DNA of 64,000 bases from Lachnospiraceae bacterium AM48-27BH (GCA_003478355.1 QUFC01000010.1:40503-104502), one strand, 5' to 3'. Positions 50,306 to 57,202 are shown, counted from the stretch's first letter. A program made the numbers and translations. The notes: generated by a model from the letters alone, not told the origin.

Positions 50306-51079
50306 TTACATTAAGCCACGGAAGTCATACCTCGGACCATAGCCATAATCAATAACCAGACAAGGTGTTCCATCCGTAGCAAGCTGGGAACTAAATCTCA
50401 GATCGATATATCCATTATCAATATTCCAGCCAAGATCATCGCCAAGCTTAATAGGCTCTAATCCGACCTCATAATAGAAATCATTAAGTGAAATATACAT
50501 TTCATCTCGCATTTGACGATTTAATTCATTCTCAGCCTTTTTTAATTTGTCGATGTCCGATTTAAAATATCTTCCGGATACAGCATCGAAACATAAGGTA
50601 TCGCCTTTTGCTGTGACGATAACTTCTTTGTTTTCAACTGGATTTTTCTCAAGACGTTCCTTAGCAACGGCATCCCTCACAGTCTGTTCCTTTTTCTCGC
50701 CGATTGTTTCTACCACTTTTTTCTGATAATCTCTCAATGTCGATTCGGAAATGGTATACGCTGCTGTCAGTGCTGCATTTCTTCTGGCATTAACAGAACT
50801 TGCTCCGATAAGACAAGCTACTGATACTGTTCCAGTAACTGCCGCTGGAATATAGCATTTCCAAGCAGTTTTAACGACATCCATCGGCTCCAGTTTATTT
50901 GCGTGCTGACGTCGCTTTTCCTCATCCAATAATTGGATTGCTTTAGGAGTAGCTCGTACAGCCATTACGGTAGTCGTAACCATTCCAGCAATTCCAACTC
51001 CTGTGAGGATTTCAGGACTATGTTTTACTGTAGCTGTTTTTACACTTCTACAGATCTTAGTCAAATTAGGTTTCTGCAT
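50306..51079 (-). CDS. DUF6353-like membrane protein, paralogue 2
   Basis: 257 residues, ATG 51079. HSPEILTGVGIAGMVTTTVMAVRATPKA, then YIPAAVTGTVSVACLIGASS and NAALTAAYTISESTLRDYQKKVV match paralogues at 47873 and 52501; closest to the latter (shared VRATPKA). Directly downstream of the second DGR target. Confidence 0.75.
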   Translation of the reverse strand: MQKPNLTKICRSVKTATVKHSPEILTGVGIAGMVTTTVMAVRATPKAIQLLDEEKRRQHANKLEPMDVVKTAWKCYIPAAVTGTVSVACLIGASSVNARRNAALTAAYTISESTLRDYQKKVVETIGEKKEQTVRDAVAKERLEKNPVENKEVIVTAKGDTLCFDAVSGRYFKSDIDKLKKAENELNRQMRDEMYISLNDFYYEVGLEPIKLGDDLGWNIDNGYIDLRFSSQLATDGTPCLVIDYGYGPRYDFRGLM

Positions 51080-51100
51080 TTCAGTCTATCCTCCATAAAA

Positions 51101-51129
51101 TATAAACGGGGCACAAGGCCCCGCGATTT
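51101..51129 (-). other. hairpin after VR2, identical to the one after VR1
   Basis: CGGGGC (51107-51112) and GCCCCG (51118-51123) with the same loop and flanks as at 1894-1927. The match of non-coding sequence 50 kb apart supports a role in DGR retrohoming. Confidence 0.75.
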
Positions 51130-51913
51130 ATCTAACCAACCAGAATTCCGGACGAACTCCATAAGAGTTCGAAGCGCCGTAGCAGGTCGTAGCGCCACGG
51201 TTGTCCACAACGGCAAAGAAAGCCGAAGAAAATTCCTTTTTAGTAGCATTGCGGAGCCAGCCGAACTCACAATCGTTTTTGTAATAAGCAACGCGGTTTC
51301 TTCTCTGTTTCATAAGAGGAAGCTGCTCATCGCCATCCGCTTCGATGTGATCTCGATCCCATTTATCGGCCCAGCCACAAATCTCTCCGAGAGTCGGGAT
51401 TGATAAACCGGTCATTCTCTGCTTAAGAACCGCAGGGAACATATTGTACAGCTCGCTATCGATCCACTTTTTCAGATCGGACTGAGAATATCCGCCAGCA
51501 TTGCCACCATCTTCATTCATCGGGCGTTTGGCAACATAATCGTCGAAAATGAATAGCACCTTATTGTTCGTAACTTTCTGAACTGTTGCTGTAAAGTTTC
51601 CGAGCTTTCCTAAAGGAACCATCATTTTATCGCCAACTTTAATGTCTGCTGGAAGGATAGAATACGGATTATGTACCGTATCTCTAAATAAATTCAAGGT
51701 CGCCTCAACATCAGCTCTGCAATAGCGAACTGTATCGCCAATATCAAATGTCGGAAATAACGGTCCCAAATCAATCGCATAACAACCCTCTGATTTTCCC
51801 TTTTCGTCAAGATCGATGTACTTTCTATACATCCTCTCTACCGTCGGAACATCGATGCCTCTTTTGGTTAAGTTGATAATTTCTTCTCCTAATGTCATTT
51901 CTCTTGTACACAT
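51128..51913 (-). CDS. DGR target protein 2 (remote, early region)
   Basis: 261 residues, ATG 51913 behind AAAGGAG. No signal peptide or membrane span. Residues ~1-85 include DTVRYCRADVEATLNLF, reminiscent of the YxxxDV..T motif III of DnaQ-like exonucleases. Residues ~90-261 look like a DUF6273/C-type-lectin-like domain (MMVPLGKLGNFTATVQ; KKWIDSELYNMFPAVLK; CEFGWLRN) ending with VR2 and GVRPEFWLV. Unlike usual DGR targets it is not a tail gene: its neighbours are early membrane-protein genes, so it may diversify an intracellular or host-surface function. Confidence 0.85.
   Translation of the reverse strand: MCTREMTLGEEIINLTKRGIDVPTVERMYRKYIDLDEKGKSEGCYAIDLGPLFPTFDIGDTVRYCRADVEATLNLFRDTVHNPYSILPADIKVGDKMMVPLGKLGNFTATVQKVTNNKVLFIFDDYVAKRPMNEDGGNAGGYSQSDLKKWIDSELYNMFPAVLKQRMTGLSIPTLGEICGWADKWDRDHIEADGDEQLPLMKQRRNRVAYYKNDCEFGWLRNATKKEFSSAFFAVVDNRGATTCYGASNSYGVRPEFWLVR
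51148..51231 (-). repeat. DGR variable repeat 2 (VR2)
   Basis: 84 nt collinear with TR 819-902; all 15 differences are at TR adenines (minus strand) and include A to G, C and T changes. The sequence differs from VR1 at most variable sites, so it was diversified independently. Confidence 0.95.
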
Positions 51914-51954
51914 AGTACGTTCTCCTTTCAGAATATAAAATTTTTATTTGGTAA

Positions 51955-52239
51955 CTACGAAATTAGCAGGTCAATAATCCACTCAAGCATATCTTTCGCA
52001 CAAGAAAAAACATAACTTGTTCGTGGATTCACACATGAATATGAATCACATTCATCTCGAAATGATTCAATCACGATCAGCGGTGGTATCTCTGGGTGTT
52101 TGCAGAGTCGTATTAACACTTCTCTTCCAGCCCATCTCATATAACTCGCCTGCTCAAAGTTATATCCACGCTGAACCACGGGCATTGTTGCGATAGCATA
52201 ACGTACAGTATAAATGGCTCTTTCAGTCGGCGATTCCAT
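51955..52239 (-). CDS. hypothetical protein
   Basis: 94 residues, ATG 52239. Helical: ERAIYTVRYAIATMPVVQRG, MRWAGREVLIRLCKHPEIPP, ending DMLEWIIDLLI. Begins within the terminator that precedes DGR target 2 and its own start. Unknown. Confidence 0.6.
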   Translation of the reverse strand: MESPTERAIYTVRYAIATMPVVQRGYNFEQASYMRWAGREVLIRLCKHPEIPPLIVIESFRDECDSYSCVNPRTSYVFSCAKDMLEWIIDLLIS

Positions 52240-52250
52240 TTGTCTCCTCC

Positions 52251-52283
52251 AAAAGAAAAAGCGAAAGAGCCTTGTTAGGACTC
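52251..52283 (-). terminator. terminator in early region
   Basis: GAGTCC and GGCTC around a TAACAA loop on the minus strand, followed by TTTCGCTTTTTCTTTT. It overlaps the last codons of the small membrane-protein gene. Confidence 0.75.
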
Positions 52284-52448
52284 CTCCGCTTCATCTTTGT
52301 CTCTCCGGGCAAGTGCTTCACTGACCTTTTCTTCAATTTTCTCGTCCATTTTCTGTTCATTCACCCAATCGGTAATAAGGTTTACGCCTACACCAATCAC
52401 GGTTGCTGCTACTCCAATAGCCTTAATCCATTTACTTTTATTGCTCAT
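52275..52448 (-). CDS. small membrane protein
   Basis: 57 residues from ATG 52448 behind GAAAGGAG. MSNKSKWIKAIGVAATVIGV and GVNLITDWVNEQ form a hydrophobic helix with a charged coiled C-terminus. Follows DUF6353-like paralogue 3, the same pairing as at 49977/50306. Confidence 0.65.
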   Translation of the reverse strand: MSNKSKWIKAIGVAATVIGVGVNLITDWVNEQKMDEKIEEKVSEALARRDKDEAEES

Positions 52449-52464
52449 AATGACACTCTCCTTT

Positions 52465-52492
52465 CATAATACAGCTTGTAATTTCTGCGAAT
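52465..52492 (-). promoter_or_regulatory. early 28-bp element, copy 2
   Basis: Minus strand TTCGCAGAAATTACAA then GCTGTATTATG, running straight into the GAAAGGAG of the following small membrane-protein gene. Confidence 0.6.
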
Positions 52493-52500
52493 GACCAGAT

Positions 52501-53316
52501 TTATTCAGAATCCCAGCCGGCATCCGGAACCCAATCCATATCGATAACCAATACTTCAAGTCCATCATCCAGTGTTACTTTGGAATGGTTAAAATCGATC
52601 CAGTATATTCCTGTATCAATACTCCATCCAACCGTATCTCCCCCTTCTAAAGGCTCAAGACCAAGCAGTTGATAAAAATGATTCGCCGGTAAATATCCGC
52701 TGATGACAAAATCACGGTTCAAATGATATTCCGCCTGAATAACTCTGTTGATGGAACTTTCGAAATATCGATTGGAATAGGCATCGTAGAATAACCTTTC
52801 GTCATTCGGATCATGCTCATCAAAATCAAGTGAACTGTTTCTAACTAATCCAGTTGAAGTAATATACACGTCCTTAGCCTTTTCCGCTGCGATAGCATCA
52901 ACTATCTTCTGGTGAGCCTCTTCGCCGTACAATTCCTTTAGCTTATCCTTATAGTTGTTATAGGAATCATTCAGCAACGCATAAGCGCTGGTAAGTGCTG
53001 CCTGTTGGCGTTTACTCAACACATTGGCACCGAAGATGCAGAATATCGTTGCCGTACCGCTAATTGCTGCCGGAATATAGCAGACCCATGCTGATTTAAC
53101 AGCTTCAAGTTTGCTATAAGCCTCTGGATCACCGTCGTGATTTGTCTTACTATCCGCTCTGATTTTACGAAGAGCTTTTGGTGTCGCACGTACAGCTAAT
53201 ACCGACGTTACGATAACCCCAGCCGCACCAAGACCAGACAATATTGTCGGTGATGCTTTTCTCAGATAGATTTTCGACCTCTGAGCGAGTCTTTGAAGAT
53301 TTGGTTTCTTCATCAT
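52501..53316 (-). CDS. DUF6353-like membrane protein, paralogue 3
   Basis: 271 residues; ATG 53316 or the next codon, behind AAAGGAG. Residues ~20-45 (ASPTILSGLGAAGVIVTSVLAVRATPKA) and ~85-105 (YIPAAISGTATIFCIFGANV) repeat the family layout; then AALTSAYALLNDSYNNYKDKL and a soluble domain ending with VIDMDWVPDAGWD. The function is unknown. Confidence 0.75.
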   Translation of the reverse strand: MMKKPNLQRLAQRSKIYLRKASPTILSGLGAAGVIVTSVLAVRATPKALRKIRADSKTNHDGDPEAYSKLEAVKSAWVCYIPAAISGTATIFCIFGANVLSKRQQAALTSAYALLNDSYNNYKDKLKELYGEEAHQKIVDAIAAEKAKDVYITSTGLVRNSSLDFDEHDPNDERLFYDAYSNRYFESSINRVIQAEYHLNRDFVISGYLPANHFYQLLGLEPLEGGDTVGWSIDTGIYWIDFNHSKVTLDDGLEVLVIDMDWVPDAGWDSE

Positions 53317-53331
53317 GTTCTCCTTTCGTTT

Positions 53332-53649
53332 TTATTTCATAGCATGTAATAAATCCAGGACATCTGTGGATATGTCCGCTGCTACTGAAAACATAAAATT
53401 GTTATCCGGATTGATTTTTGAAAACTGATTCATTATTCGCCGGAAGTCACCAACAAATGTGATGAAATCTTCAACCGATCCAGATTTCTTTGGATAAAGT
53501 CTACCGACGATGTATCTTTTCAACTCATCAATAGCCCATACCGAATAGCTCGATTTTTCAAGCTCTTTCTTCCATTTCCAACCTAATGGAAACCACGCAT
53601 CCATCTGATACGTATCGCATAACAATAAGTCAAGTTGTTCGATAGACAT
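53332..53649 (-). CDS. hypothetical protein
   Basis: About 105 residues from ATG 53649 (MSIEQLDLLLCDTYQMD) behind AAAGGAG. The frame extends upstream only by reading through the tRNA-like gene, which is rejected. Mixed helical with FITFVGDFRRIMNQFSKI; unknown. Confidence 0.6.
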   Translation of the reverse strand: MSIEQLDLLLCDTYQMDAWFPLGWKWKKELEKSSYSVWAIDELKRYIVGRLYPKKSGSVEDFITFVGDFRRIMNQFSKINPDNNFMFSVAADISTDVLDLLHAMK

Positions 53650-53679
53650 CTGCTCTCTCCTTTTTGCAAAAATAAAAGA

Positions 53680-53753
53680 GAAACAGGATGGACTCGAACC
53701 ATCGACTTCGGGACTTTGATCGTCTCGCGCTCTCCCAACTGAGCTACTGTCTC
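53680..53753 (-). tRNA. tRNA-like gene with unusual anticodon arm (TCA?)
   Basis: Acceptor GAGACAG/CTGTTTC (one G-U), D-arm GCTC-AGTTGGGA-GAGC, T-arm GATGG-TTCGAGT-CCATC are canonical. The anticodon arm is CGAGAC-GATCAAA-GTCCCG: six pairs including an A-C mismatch, total length 74 instead of the expected 72, A instead of U at position 33. If the 7-nt loop is used, the anticodon would be TCA, reading UGA. No CCA encoded. It may be a suppressor-like, frameshift-type or decayed tRNA. Confidence 0.55.
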
Positions 53754-53754
53754 T

Positions 53755-53782
53755 CATAATATGCCTTGTAAATTTTGCGAAG
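53755..53782 (-). promoter_or_regulatory. early 28-bp element, copy 3
   Basis: Minus strand CTTCGCAAAATTTACAA then GGCATATTATG, ending two bases before the tRNA-like gene and starting right after a terminator. Confidence 0.6.
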
Positions 53783-53808
53783 TAAAAGAGGCGTTGTATG
53801 CGCCCCTC
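53783..53808 (-). terminator. terminator in early region
   Basis: GAGGGGCG / CGCCTC stem with CATACAA-type loop on the minus strand, then TTTTAC. Immediately followed by early element copy 3. Confidence 0.65.
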
Positions 53809-53812
53809 TCAG

Positions 53813-54031
53813 TTAATTTAAACCAACGCTCTTTAAGATGCTCATCAGCTCATCTTTATCGAGTTCTGCATCTACATCCAAGTGAAGATGAGTCTTCCCA
53901 TCGTTTACAGTAGTAATAGCCTCGTTCAACTGAATATCAATGTTGTATCCAGTCTTCTTGCGTATTACCATCTTTATTGCTTTAGAAATGATTCCTCTTG
54001 TGAATTTCGATACTATTCTCATTTCATCCAT
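53813..54031 (-). CDS. small conserved phage protein
   Basis: 72 residues, ATG 54031 behind AAAAGGAG. Basic N-terminal helix (IISKAIKMVIRKKTGYN) and acidic C-terminal part (HLHLDVDAELDKDELMSILK). No family recognised. Confidence 0.65.
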   Translation of the reverse strand: MDEMRIVSKFTRGIISKAIKMVIRKKTGYNIDIQLNEAITTVNDGKTHLHLDVDAELDKDELMSILKSVGLN

Positions 54032-54064
54032 GCTCCTTTTACTCCTTTCAAAGCCTCAGTTTTT

Positions 54065-54091
54065 CATAAAAGAAACTGCGATTTTAGCGAA
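54065..54091 (-). promoter_or_regulatory. early 28-bp element, copy 4
   Basis: Minus strand TTCGCTAAAATCGCAG then TTTCTTTTATG, adjoining the U-tract of a terminator and 34 bases before the next gene. Confidence 0.55.
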
Positions 54092-54118
54092 AAAAAGAAA
54101 GAGCCCTTGTTAGGACTC
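54089..54118 (-). terminator. terminator in early region
   Basis: GAGTCC-TAACAA-GGGCTC on the minus strand followed by TTTCTTTTTTT. Strong intrinsic terminator at the end of the 54110-54331 gene. Confidence 0.8.
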
Positions 54119-54331
54119 CTCTTTTGATTCATCAAGTGAAATAATATCCTGTAATATACAGTTCACTTCATTGTATAGTGTATAAAATTCCTCAGCATTT
54201 CGAGCGTGTTTTGCTCTTACTGCTGGTGTTTTTGATTTATCACCAACAATATCGCACGCATTTTCATAACACTCTTTCAATCCACGAATGTAGTTATTCA
54301 CTATACGAACCGCTTCTTCATATTTATCCAT
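54110..54331 (-). CDS. small helical protein
   Basis: 73 residues from ATG 54331 (MDKYEEAVRIVNNYIRGL) behind AAAGGAG. All-helical, acidic, with AVRAKHARNAEEFYTLYNEV. Ends on its terminator. Unknown. Confidence 0.6.
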   Translation of the reverse strand: MDKYEEAVRIVNNYIRGLKECYENACDIVGDKSKTPAVRAKHARNAEEFYTLYNEVNCILQDIISLDESKEES

Positions 54332-54351
54332 ATCTATCACACTCCTTTCTC

Positions 54352-54379
54352 CATAAAAGGAATTGTAAAAATCGCTAAA
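54352..54379 (-). promoter_or_regulatory. early 28-bp element, copy 5
   Basis: Minus strand TTTAGCGATTTTTACAA then TTCCTTTTATG, overlapping the end of the upstream gene and 20 bases before the next ATG. Confidence 0.5.
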
Positions 54380-54734
54380 TATCTCGCCGGTCAAAGCAAG
54401 TTTCCCATCGTTGGCGCTGTATTGGTTTCATTTTTAACGCCCACATTATTTGTCTTATAGTGACAGTTGGATATAATCCGTCCGTACACTCTCCGGATCG
54501 GCTGTCGAAATATTCCTTAAATTTTGGATGTAAATATAAAGAGTCTGTCAGCCATGAATCGACCTCTGTCCAATATGTACTTTTTGTATCGGCACTAAAT
54601 CGCTGTTGGATCACCGCCAGCCCTTTATCGCCTATCGTGAATAATGTGCAGCGATCATATACAGGATGATTACAAATATAAAGCTCACCATACATCGATA
54701 AATAGATGTCTGGCTTTTGGTAATGGTACCGCAT
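54375..54734 (-). CDS. hypothetical protein
   Basis: 119 residues, ATG 54734. Beta-rich N-terminus (DIYLSMYGELYICNHPVYDRCTLFTIGDKG) and helical C-terminus (TVTIRQIMWALKMKPIQRQRW). Its stop lies inside early element copy 5. No function known. Confidence 0.6.
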   Translation of the reverse strand: MRYHYQKPDIYLSMYGELYICNHPVYDRCTLFTIGDKGLAVIQQRFSADTKSTYWTEVDSWLTDSLYLHPKFKEYFDSRSGECTDGLYPTVTIRQIMWALKMKPIQRQRWETCFDRRDI

Positions 54735-54751
54735 TTCTATCTCCTCATAGC

Positions 54752-54787
54752 AAAAAGAAAAGAGCCTTAGATTTCTCTAAGACCCTC
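54752..54787 (-). terminator. terminator in early region
   Basis: GAGGGTCTTAGA-GAAA-TCTAAGGCTC on the minus strand, followed by TTTTCTTTTT. One of the strongest in the region; ends the zinc-ribbon gene transcript. Confidence 0.85.
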
Positions 54788-54806
54788 TCCTACTTAGCTT
54801 ATGTTT

Positions 54807-55055
54807 TTAATCGTCTGAATCTTCCTCGGAATCATCATTTGCAATGCCCAATACTTCTTCTCTGGTTGGGTATAAGTTCTCATATTCTTCATTGCCTTCA
54901 CGGCCGTAATCATCTAAATCTATACTGTGGCCGCAGTGGGGACACACCAGTGTATCTTCCCACTCATCCTCGAACTCCATTAAATGCCCACACTCATGAC
55001 AGATATACTCTCTGCTGAACATTGCTTTAATCTGCTCCTCGTTAAAAATACTCAT
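54807..55055 (-). CDS. zinc-ribbon protein
   Basis: 82 residues from ATG 55055 (MSIFNEEQIKAMFSR) behind AAAGGAG. CHEC...CPHC zinc ribbon (YICHECGHLMEF ... LVCPHCGHSIDL), then a very acidic tail. Flanked by its own promoter and terminator, so it is an independent unit; possibly a transcription-related adaptor. Confidence 0.7.
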   Translation of the reverse strand: MSIFNEEQIKAMFSREYICHECGHLMEFEDEWEDTLVCPHCGHSIDLDDYGREGNEEYENLYPTREEVLGIANDDSEEDSDD

Positions 55056-55097
55056 AGCTAAATATCTCCTTTCGTACTGTCCAGCCCCTATACATAT

Positions 55098-55125
55098 AGT
55101 ATACAAGCTGTTGTCTGTAGTTCAA
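55098..55125 (-). promoter_or_regulatory. sigma-A-type promoter for zinc-ribbon gene
   Basis: Minus strand TTGAAC (55125-55120), 16 bases, TATACT (55103-55098), with ATATG following. Confidence 0.6.
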
Positions 55126-55145
55126 GAGATAAAGCTTTATTCTCT

Positions 55146-55173
55146 CATAATAGCCCTTGCATTTTTCACGAGA
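55146..55173 (-). promoter_or_regulatory. early 28-bp element, copy 6
   Basis: Minus strand TCTCGTGAAAAATGCAA then GGGCTATTATG, directly after a terminator; a separate sigma-A-type promoter lies about 20 bases further on. Confidence 0.5.
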
Positions 55174-55206
55174 AAAACGAAGAGGACATGCATTACACAC
55201 GTCCCC
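55173..55206 (-). terminator. terminator in early region
   Basis: GGGGACGTG and CATGTCCTC pair on the minus strand, then TTCGTTTTTCTC. Confidence 0.7.
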
Positions 55207-55226
55207 AACGTTTCAGAATTTCCTCT

Positions 55227-55643
55227 CTACTTCTTCGTAGGTCTAAAACGGTTGATTAACCCTTTGAATGTTGAAGATGTGAAGGTTCCAGTTTCTTCAA
55301 ACTTAAATCCTTTATTCATCCAGATGCCGTAACACATCAACGGAATCAATAATTCTGCCGCTGCAATACCAACTCTGAAATATCGATCCTTAATCTGCTC
55401 TGCGATTTGCCGTTCTTTGAAGTCATTATCTTTCGTAACGGACTCTCCATCCATCATACGCCGATTGTACTTCTCATCAGCATCCCACACGCTCTTGTTC
55501 TCTTCGATTCTCAGCTTATAAAGCTTCGTCAGATCATCAATCGCTGTTGATTTCTCTTTGCTTCCGGACTGCAAATCAGATAAAGCCTTAATCTGTGCTG
55601 CAATCTCCTCACTTAATAATCCATCAACGTTTTTCTCTTCCAT
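55227..55643 (-). CDS. conserved early protein with hydrophobic helix
   Basis: 138 residues, ATG 55643 behind AAAGGAG. Helical and charged (EIAAQIKALSDLQSGSKEK; RQIAEQIKDRYFRVG), then a hydrophobic stretch (IAAAELLIPLMCYGIWM) and a basic end. Frequently present in early regions of such phages; unknown. Confidence 0.65.
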   Translation of the reverse strand: MEEKNVDGLLSEEIAAQIKALSDLQSGSKEKSTAIDDLTKLYKLRIEENKSVWDADEKYNRRMMDGESVTKDNDFKERQIAEQIKDRYFRVGIAAAELLIPLMCYGIWMNKGFKFEETGTFTSSTFKGLINRFRPTKK

Positions 55644-55678
55644 TTCGTTCTCCTTTCAAATAATTATTAGGTTCATTC

Positions 55679-55706
55679 CATAATAGAGAGTGTTATTTGT
55701 GCGAAA
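55679..55706 (-). promoter_or_regulatory. early 28-bp element, copy 7
   Basis: Minus strand TTTCGCACAAATAACAC then TCTCTATTATG, overlapping the end of the upstream gene and 36 bases before the next ATG. Confidence 0.55.
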
Positions 55707-55917
55707 TATAATTTTTAAGCTCCACTCGCAGACGTACGTAACGCTGCTTGTAAATTGCATCTGCGCCAGATCGATCTAATTCAAGAAATAAATAAGGTCC
55801 GCTATCTGGATCTGATTCATCGACCCTAAGCGAACCTACTGGCTTTTCTCTAAATATAAATCGTGACAGTAACACCCCAACCATTATTCCGATCAGTAAT
55901 CCAATCACTAAGCTCAC
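55693..55917 (-). CDS. small membrane protein
   Basis: 74 residues; GTG 55917 with GGAGGAG nine bases upstream is preferred. Span VSLVIGLLIGIMVGVLLSRF, then a soluble strand-rich part (GSLRVDESDPDSGPYLFLEL) and basic end. Unknown. Confidence 0.65.
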   Translation of the reverse strand: MSLVIGLLIGIMVGVLLSRFIFREKPVGSLRVDESDPDSGPYLFLELDRSGADAIYKQRYVRLRVELKNYISHK

Positions 55918-56015
55918 TTCTACTCCTCCTTCCAAAAAGTTTTTCTAAAAATTACCACCAGGCAATTTCTCAAATATCAAAATAGCATGTTTTACGGTAA
56001 CCTACGTACGGTATC

Positions 56016-56026
56016 TAACCTAGGAT
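56016..56026. promoter_or_regulatory. operator-like site, copy A
   Basis: TAACCTAGGAT, the exact reverse complement of the site at 57746 in the integrase/early switch; near-palindromic around CCTAGG. Located in a gene-free 114-bp gap. Confidence 0.4.
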
Positions 56027-56051
56027 AAAAAGAAAGAGCCATTGCTGGCTC
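56026..56051 (-). terminator. terminator in early region
   Basis: GAGCCA-GCAA-TGGCTC on the minus strand, then TTTCTTTTTAT. Confidence 0.8.
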
Positions 56052-56214
56052 AATCTTTGTTACGATAAGACTTGTAACTAACTCTTCGATTTCTTTGTTC
56101 GTTTTTAAGATCATTTGTTACGGTAAACATCCCTACTATAAAAAGTAATACCCCACTTTCAAAAGCGATCAATACCGACAACAAATAAATGATAACGTTC
56201 TTTAAATTAGACAT
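56050..56214 (-). CDS. small membrane protein
   Basis: 54 residues from ATG 56214 (MSNLKNVIIYLLSVLIAF) behind AAAGGAG. One or two spans (VIIYLLSVLIAFESGVLLFIV), very basic tail. Unknown. Confidence 0.65.
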   Translation of the reverse strand: MSNLKNVIIYLLSVLIAFESGVLLFIVGMFTVTNDLKNEQRNRRVSYKSYRNKD

Positions 56215-56231
56215 AGTAGTCACTCTCCTTT

Positions 56232-56259
56232 CATAAAGGGAGTTGTAATTATTGCGTAT
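56232..56259 (-). promoter_or_regulatory. early 28-bp element, copy 8
   Basis: Minus strand ATACGCAATAATTACAA then CTCCCTTTATG, leading directly into GAAAGGAG of the next gene. Confidence 0.55.
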
Positions 56260-56455
56260 TCTCACCCTCATACACCGTCTTCTTCCTAAGATCAGACCAG
56301 GTAATGTAGCGATCTTTCTTGCATACCGGGCAAAAGAATTTGCTAATCTTTCCGCCGATATCCTCAAATTCTTTGCTCTCGCCCTCAAGTCTGCTCTGGC
56401 AGTTCGGACAGTTAAACCGGTATACCTTCTTCACAGCTCTATCAACAATCTTCAT
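56249..56455 (-). CDS. small zinc-binding protein
   Basis: 68 residues from ATG 56455 (MKIVDRAVKKVYRFN) behind AAGGAG. CPNC and CPVC pairs 25 residues apart (FNCPNCQSRLEG ... FFCPVCKKDRYITW) make a zinc ribbon. Possibly nucleic-acid binding. Confidence 0.7.
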   Translation of the reverse strand: MKIVDRAVKKVYRFNCPNCQSRLEGESKEFEDIGGKISKFFCPVCKKDRYITWSDLRKKTVYEGENTQ

Positions 56456-56456
56456 A

Positions 56457-56876
56457 TCATTTCCGCTCCTTGTTAAGTAACCAGAAGAATCGTCTGTACA
56501 ATTCGTAGTAGACATCCTTACAACATGGAATTTCTAATCTAGCTTTAAGAATGTCATAAGACCATCCCTCTGTTACAGCTTTTAAAATATACTCTGCCAG
56601 TTCTCGATCAGTCTGCTCTGCAACCCTCTCGACCATATCCGTACGTTCGGAATAATATGTCTTAGCCATAGCGCATTTTGCAGTTGGATCACCAAGTGTA
56701 CTGGTGATCACGAATGATGCTGAATCTTTTGGTGGATTAGCATACCCGTCAAGAACCGAATAAGCTTTTCTCCAGATCGGATACTGAAGACAAAAATGCT
56801 TCAATTCGTAATAACGGTGTTTTTCTATCCAATAAGGATTCTTTTCAGATAGCTCCGGACGTATTGTTGTTCCCAT
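56457..56876 (-). CDS. conserved phage protein, possible transcription regulator
   Basis: About 139 residues from ATG 56876 (MGTTIRPELSEKNPYWI). KHRYYELKHFCLQYPIWRKAY and EGWSYDILKARLEIPCCKDVYY then LYRRFFWLL resemble small phage regulators of the ArpU/RinA type, with a possible HTH in the C-terminal part; this is a tentative match. First of a run of tightly packed genes near the switch. Confidence 0.5.
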   Translation of the reverse strand: MGTTIRPELSEKNPYWIEKHRYYELKHFCLQYPIWRKAYSVLDGYANPPKDSASFVITSTLGDPTAKCAMAKTYYSERTDMVERVAEQTDRELAEYILKAVTEGWSYDILKARLEIPCCKDVYYELYRRFFWLLNKERK

Positions 56877-57127
56877 TAGCGCTTCTCCCCTTTCCACACA
56901 TAACCAGTCTCCTCGTACAAGCGCTTCGGTGAAATATAAAAATTGATACGTCCGTACTTAGAATTCATGTCCTCAATTTTTGTCACTAACTGACCATTCC
57001 TTGTGGCTTTTCCGATTGGCAACCATCCAGATATAATACCGGCCCTAACCCATGACGCGTCTTTGCCGTAAATTCGTGCCGCAACCATTACCGGAACCGA
57101 GCCAGTTGCAAATTCATTTTCATTCAT
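56876..57127 (-). CDS. HTH DNA-binding protein (excisionase-like)
   Basis: 83 residues, ATG 57127. VPVMVAARIYGKDASWVRAGII is a winged-HTH of the excisionase/MerR kind and FYISPKRLYEETG a conserved end. Such proteins lie next to integrases in Clostridia prophages and conjugative elements and may act as Xis or as a regulator. One-base overlap with the next gene. Confidence 0.7.
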   Translation of the reverse strand: MNENEFATGSVPVMVAARIYGKDASWVRAGIISGWLPIGKATRNGQLVTKIEDMNSKYGRINFYISPKRLYEETGYVWKGEKR

Positions 57128-57152
57128 TGGCTGCTACCTCCTTTCAACGGCT

Positions 57153-57163
57153 ATTCTAGGTTA
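57153..57163. promoter_or_regulatory. operator-like site, copy B
   Basis: ATTCTAGGTTA, one mismatch from the site at 57746, in the gap upstream of the excisionase-like gene. Confidence 0.35.
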
Positions 57164-57202
57164 GGAACAGCATTTAGTAAAAACAACCTCGGTGGATATG
57201 AG

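Noticed and set aside
53680..53753. UGA reassignment in this phage
   Set aside because: All long genes read through in the standard code with UGA used as a normal stop (for example at the 4058 and 34206 gene ends), so the possible UCA anticodon does not indicate recoding.
53650..53757. N-terminal extension of the 53332 gene (SSSVGRARDD...)
   Set aside because: This peptide is the translation of the tRNA-like gene; the true start is ATG 53649 with its own ribosome site.
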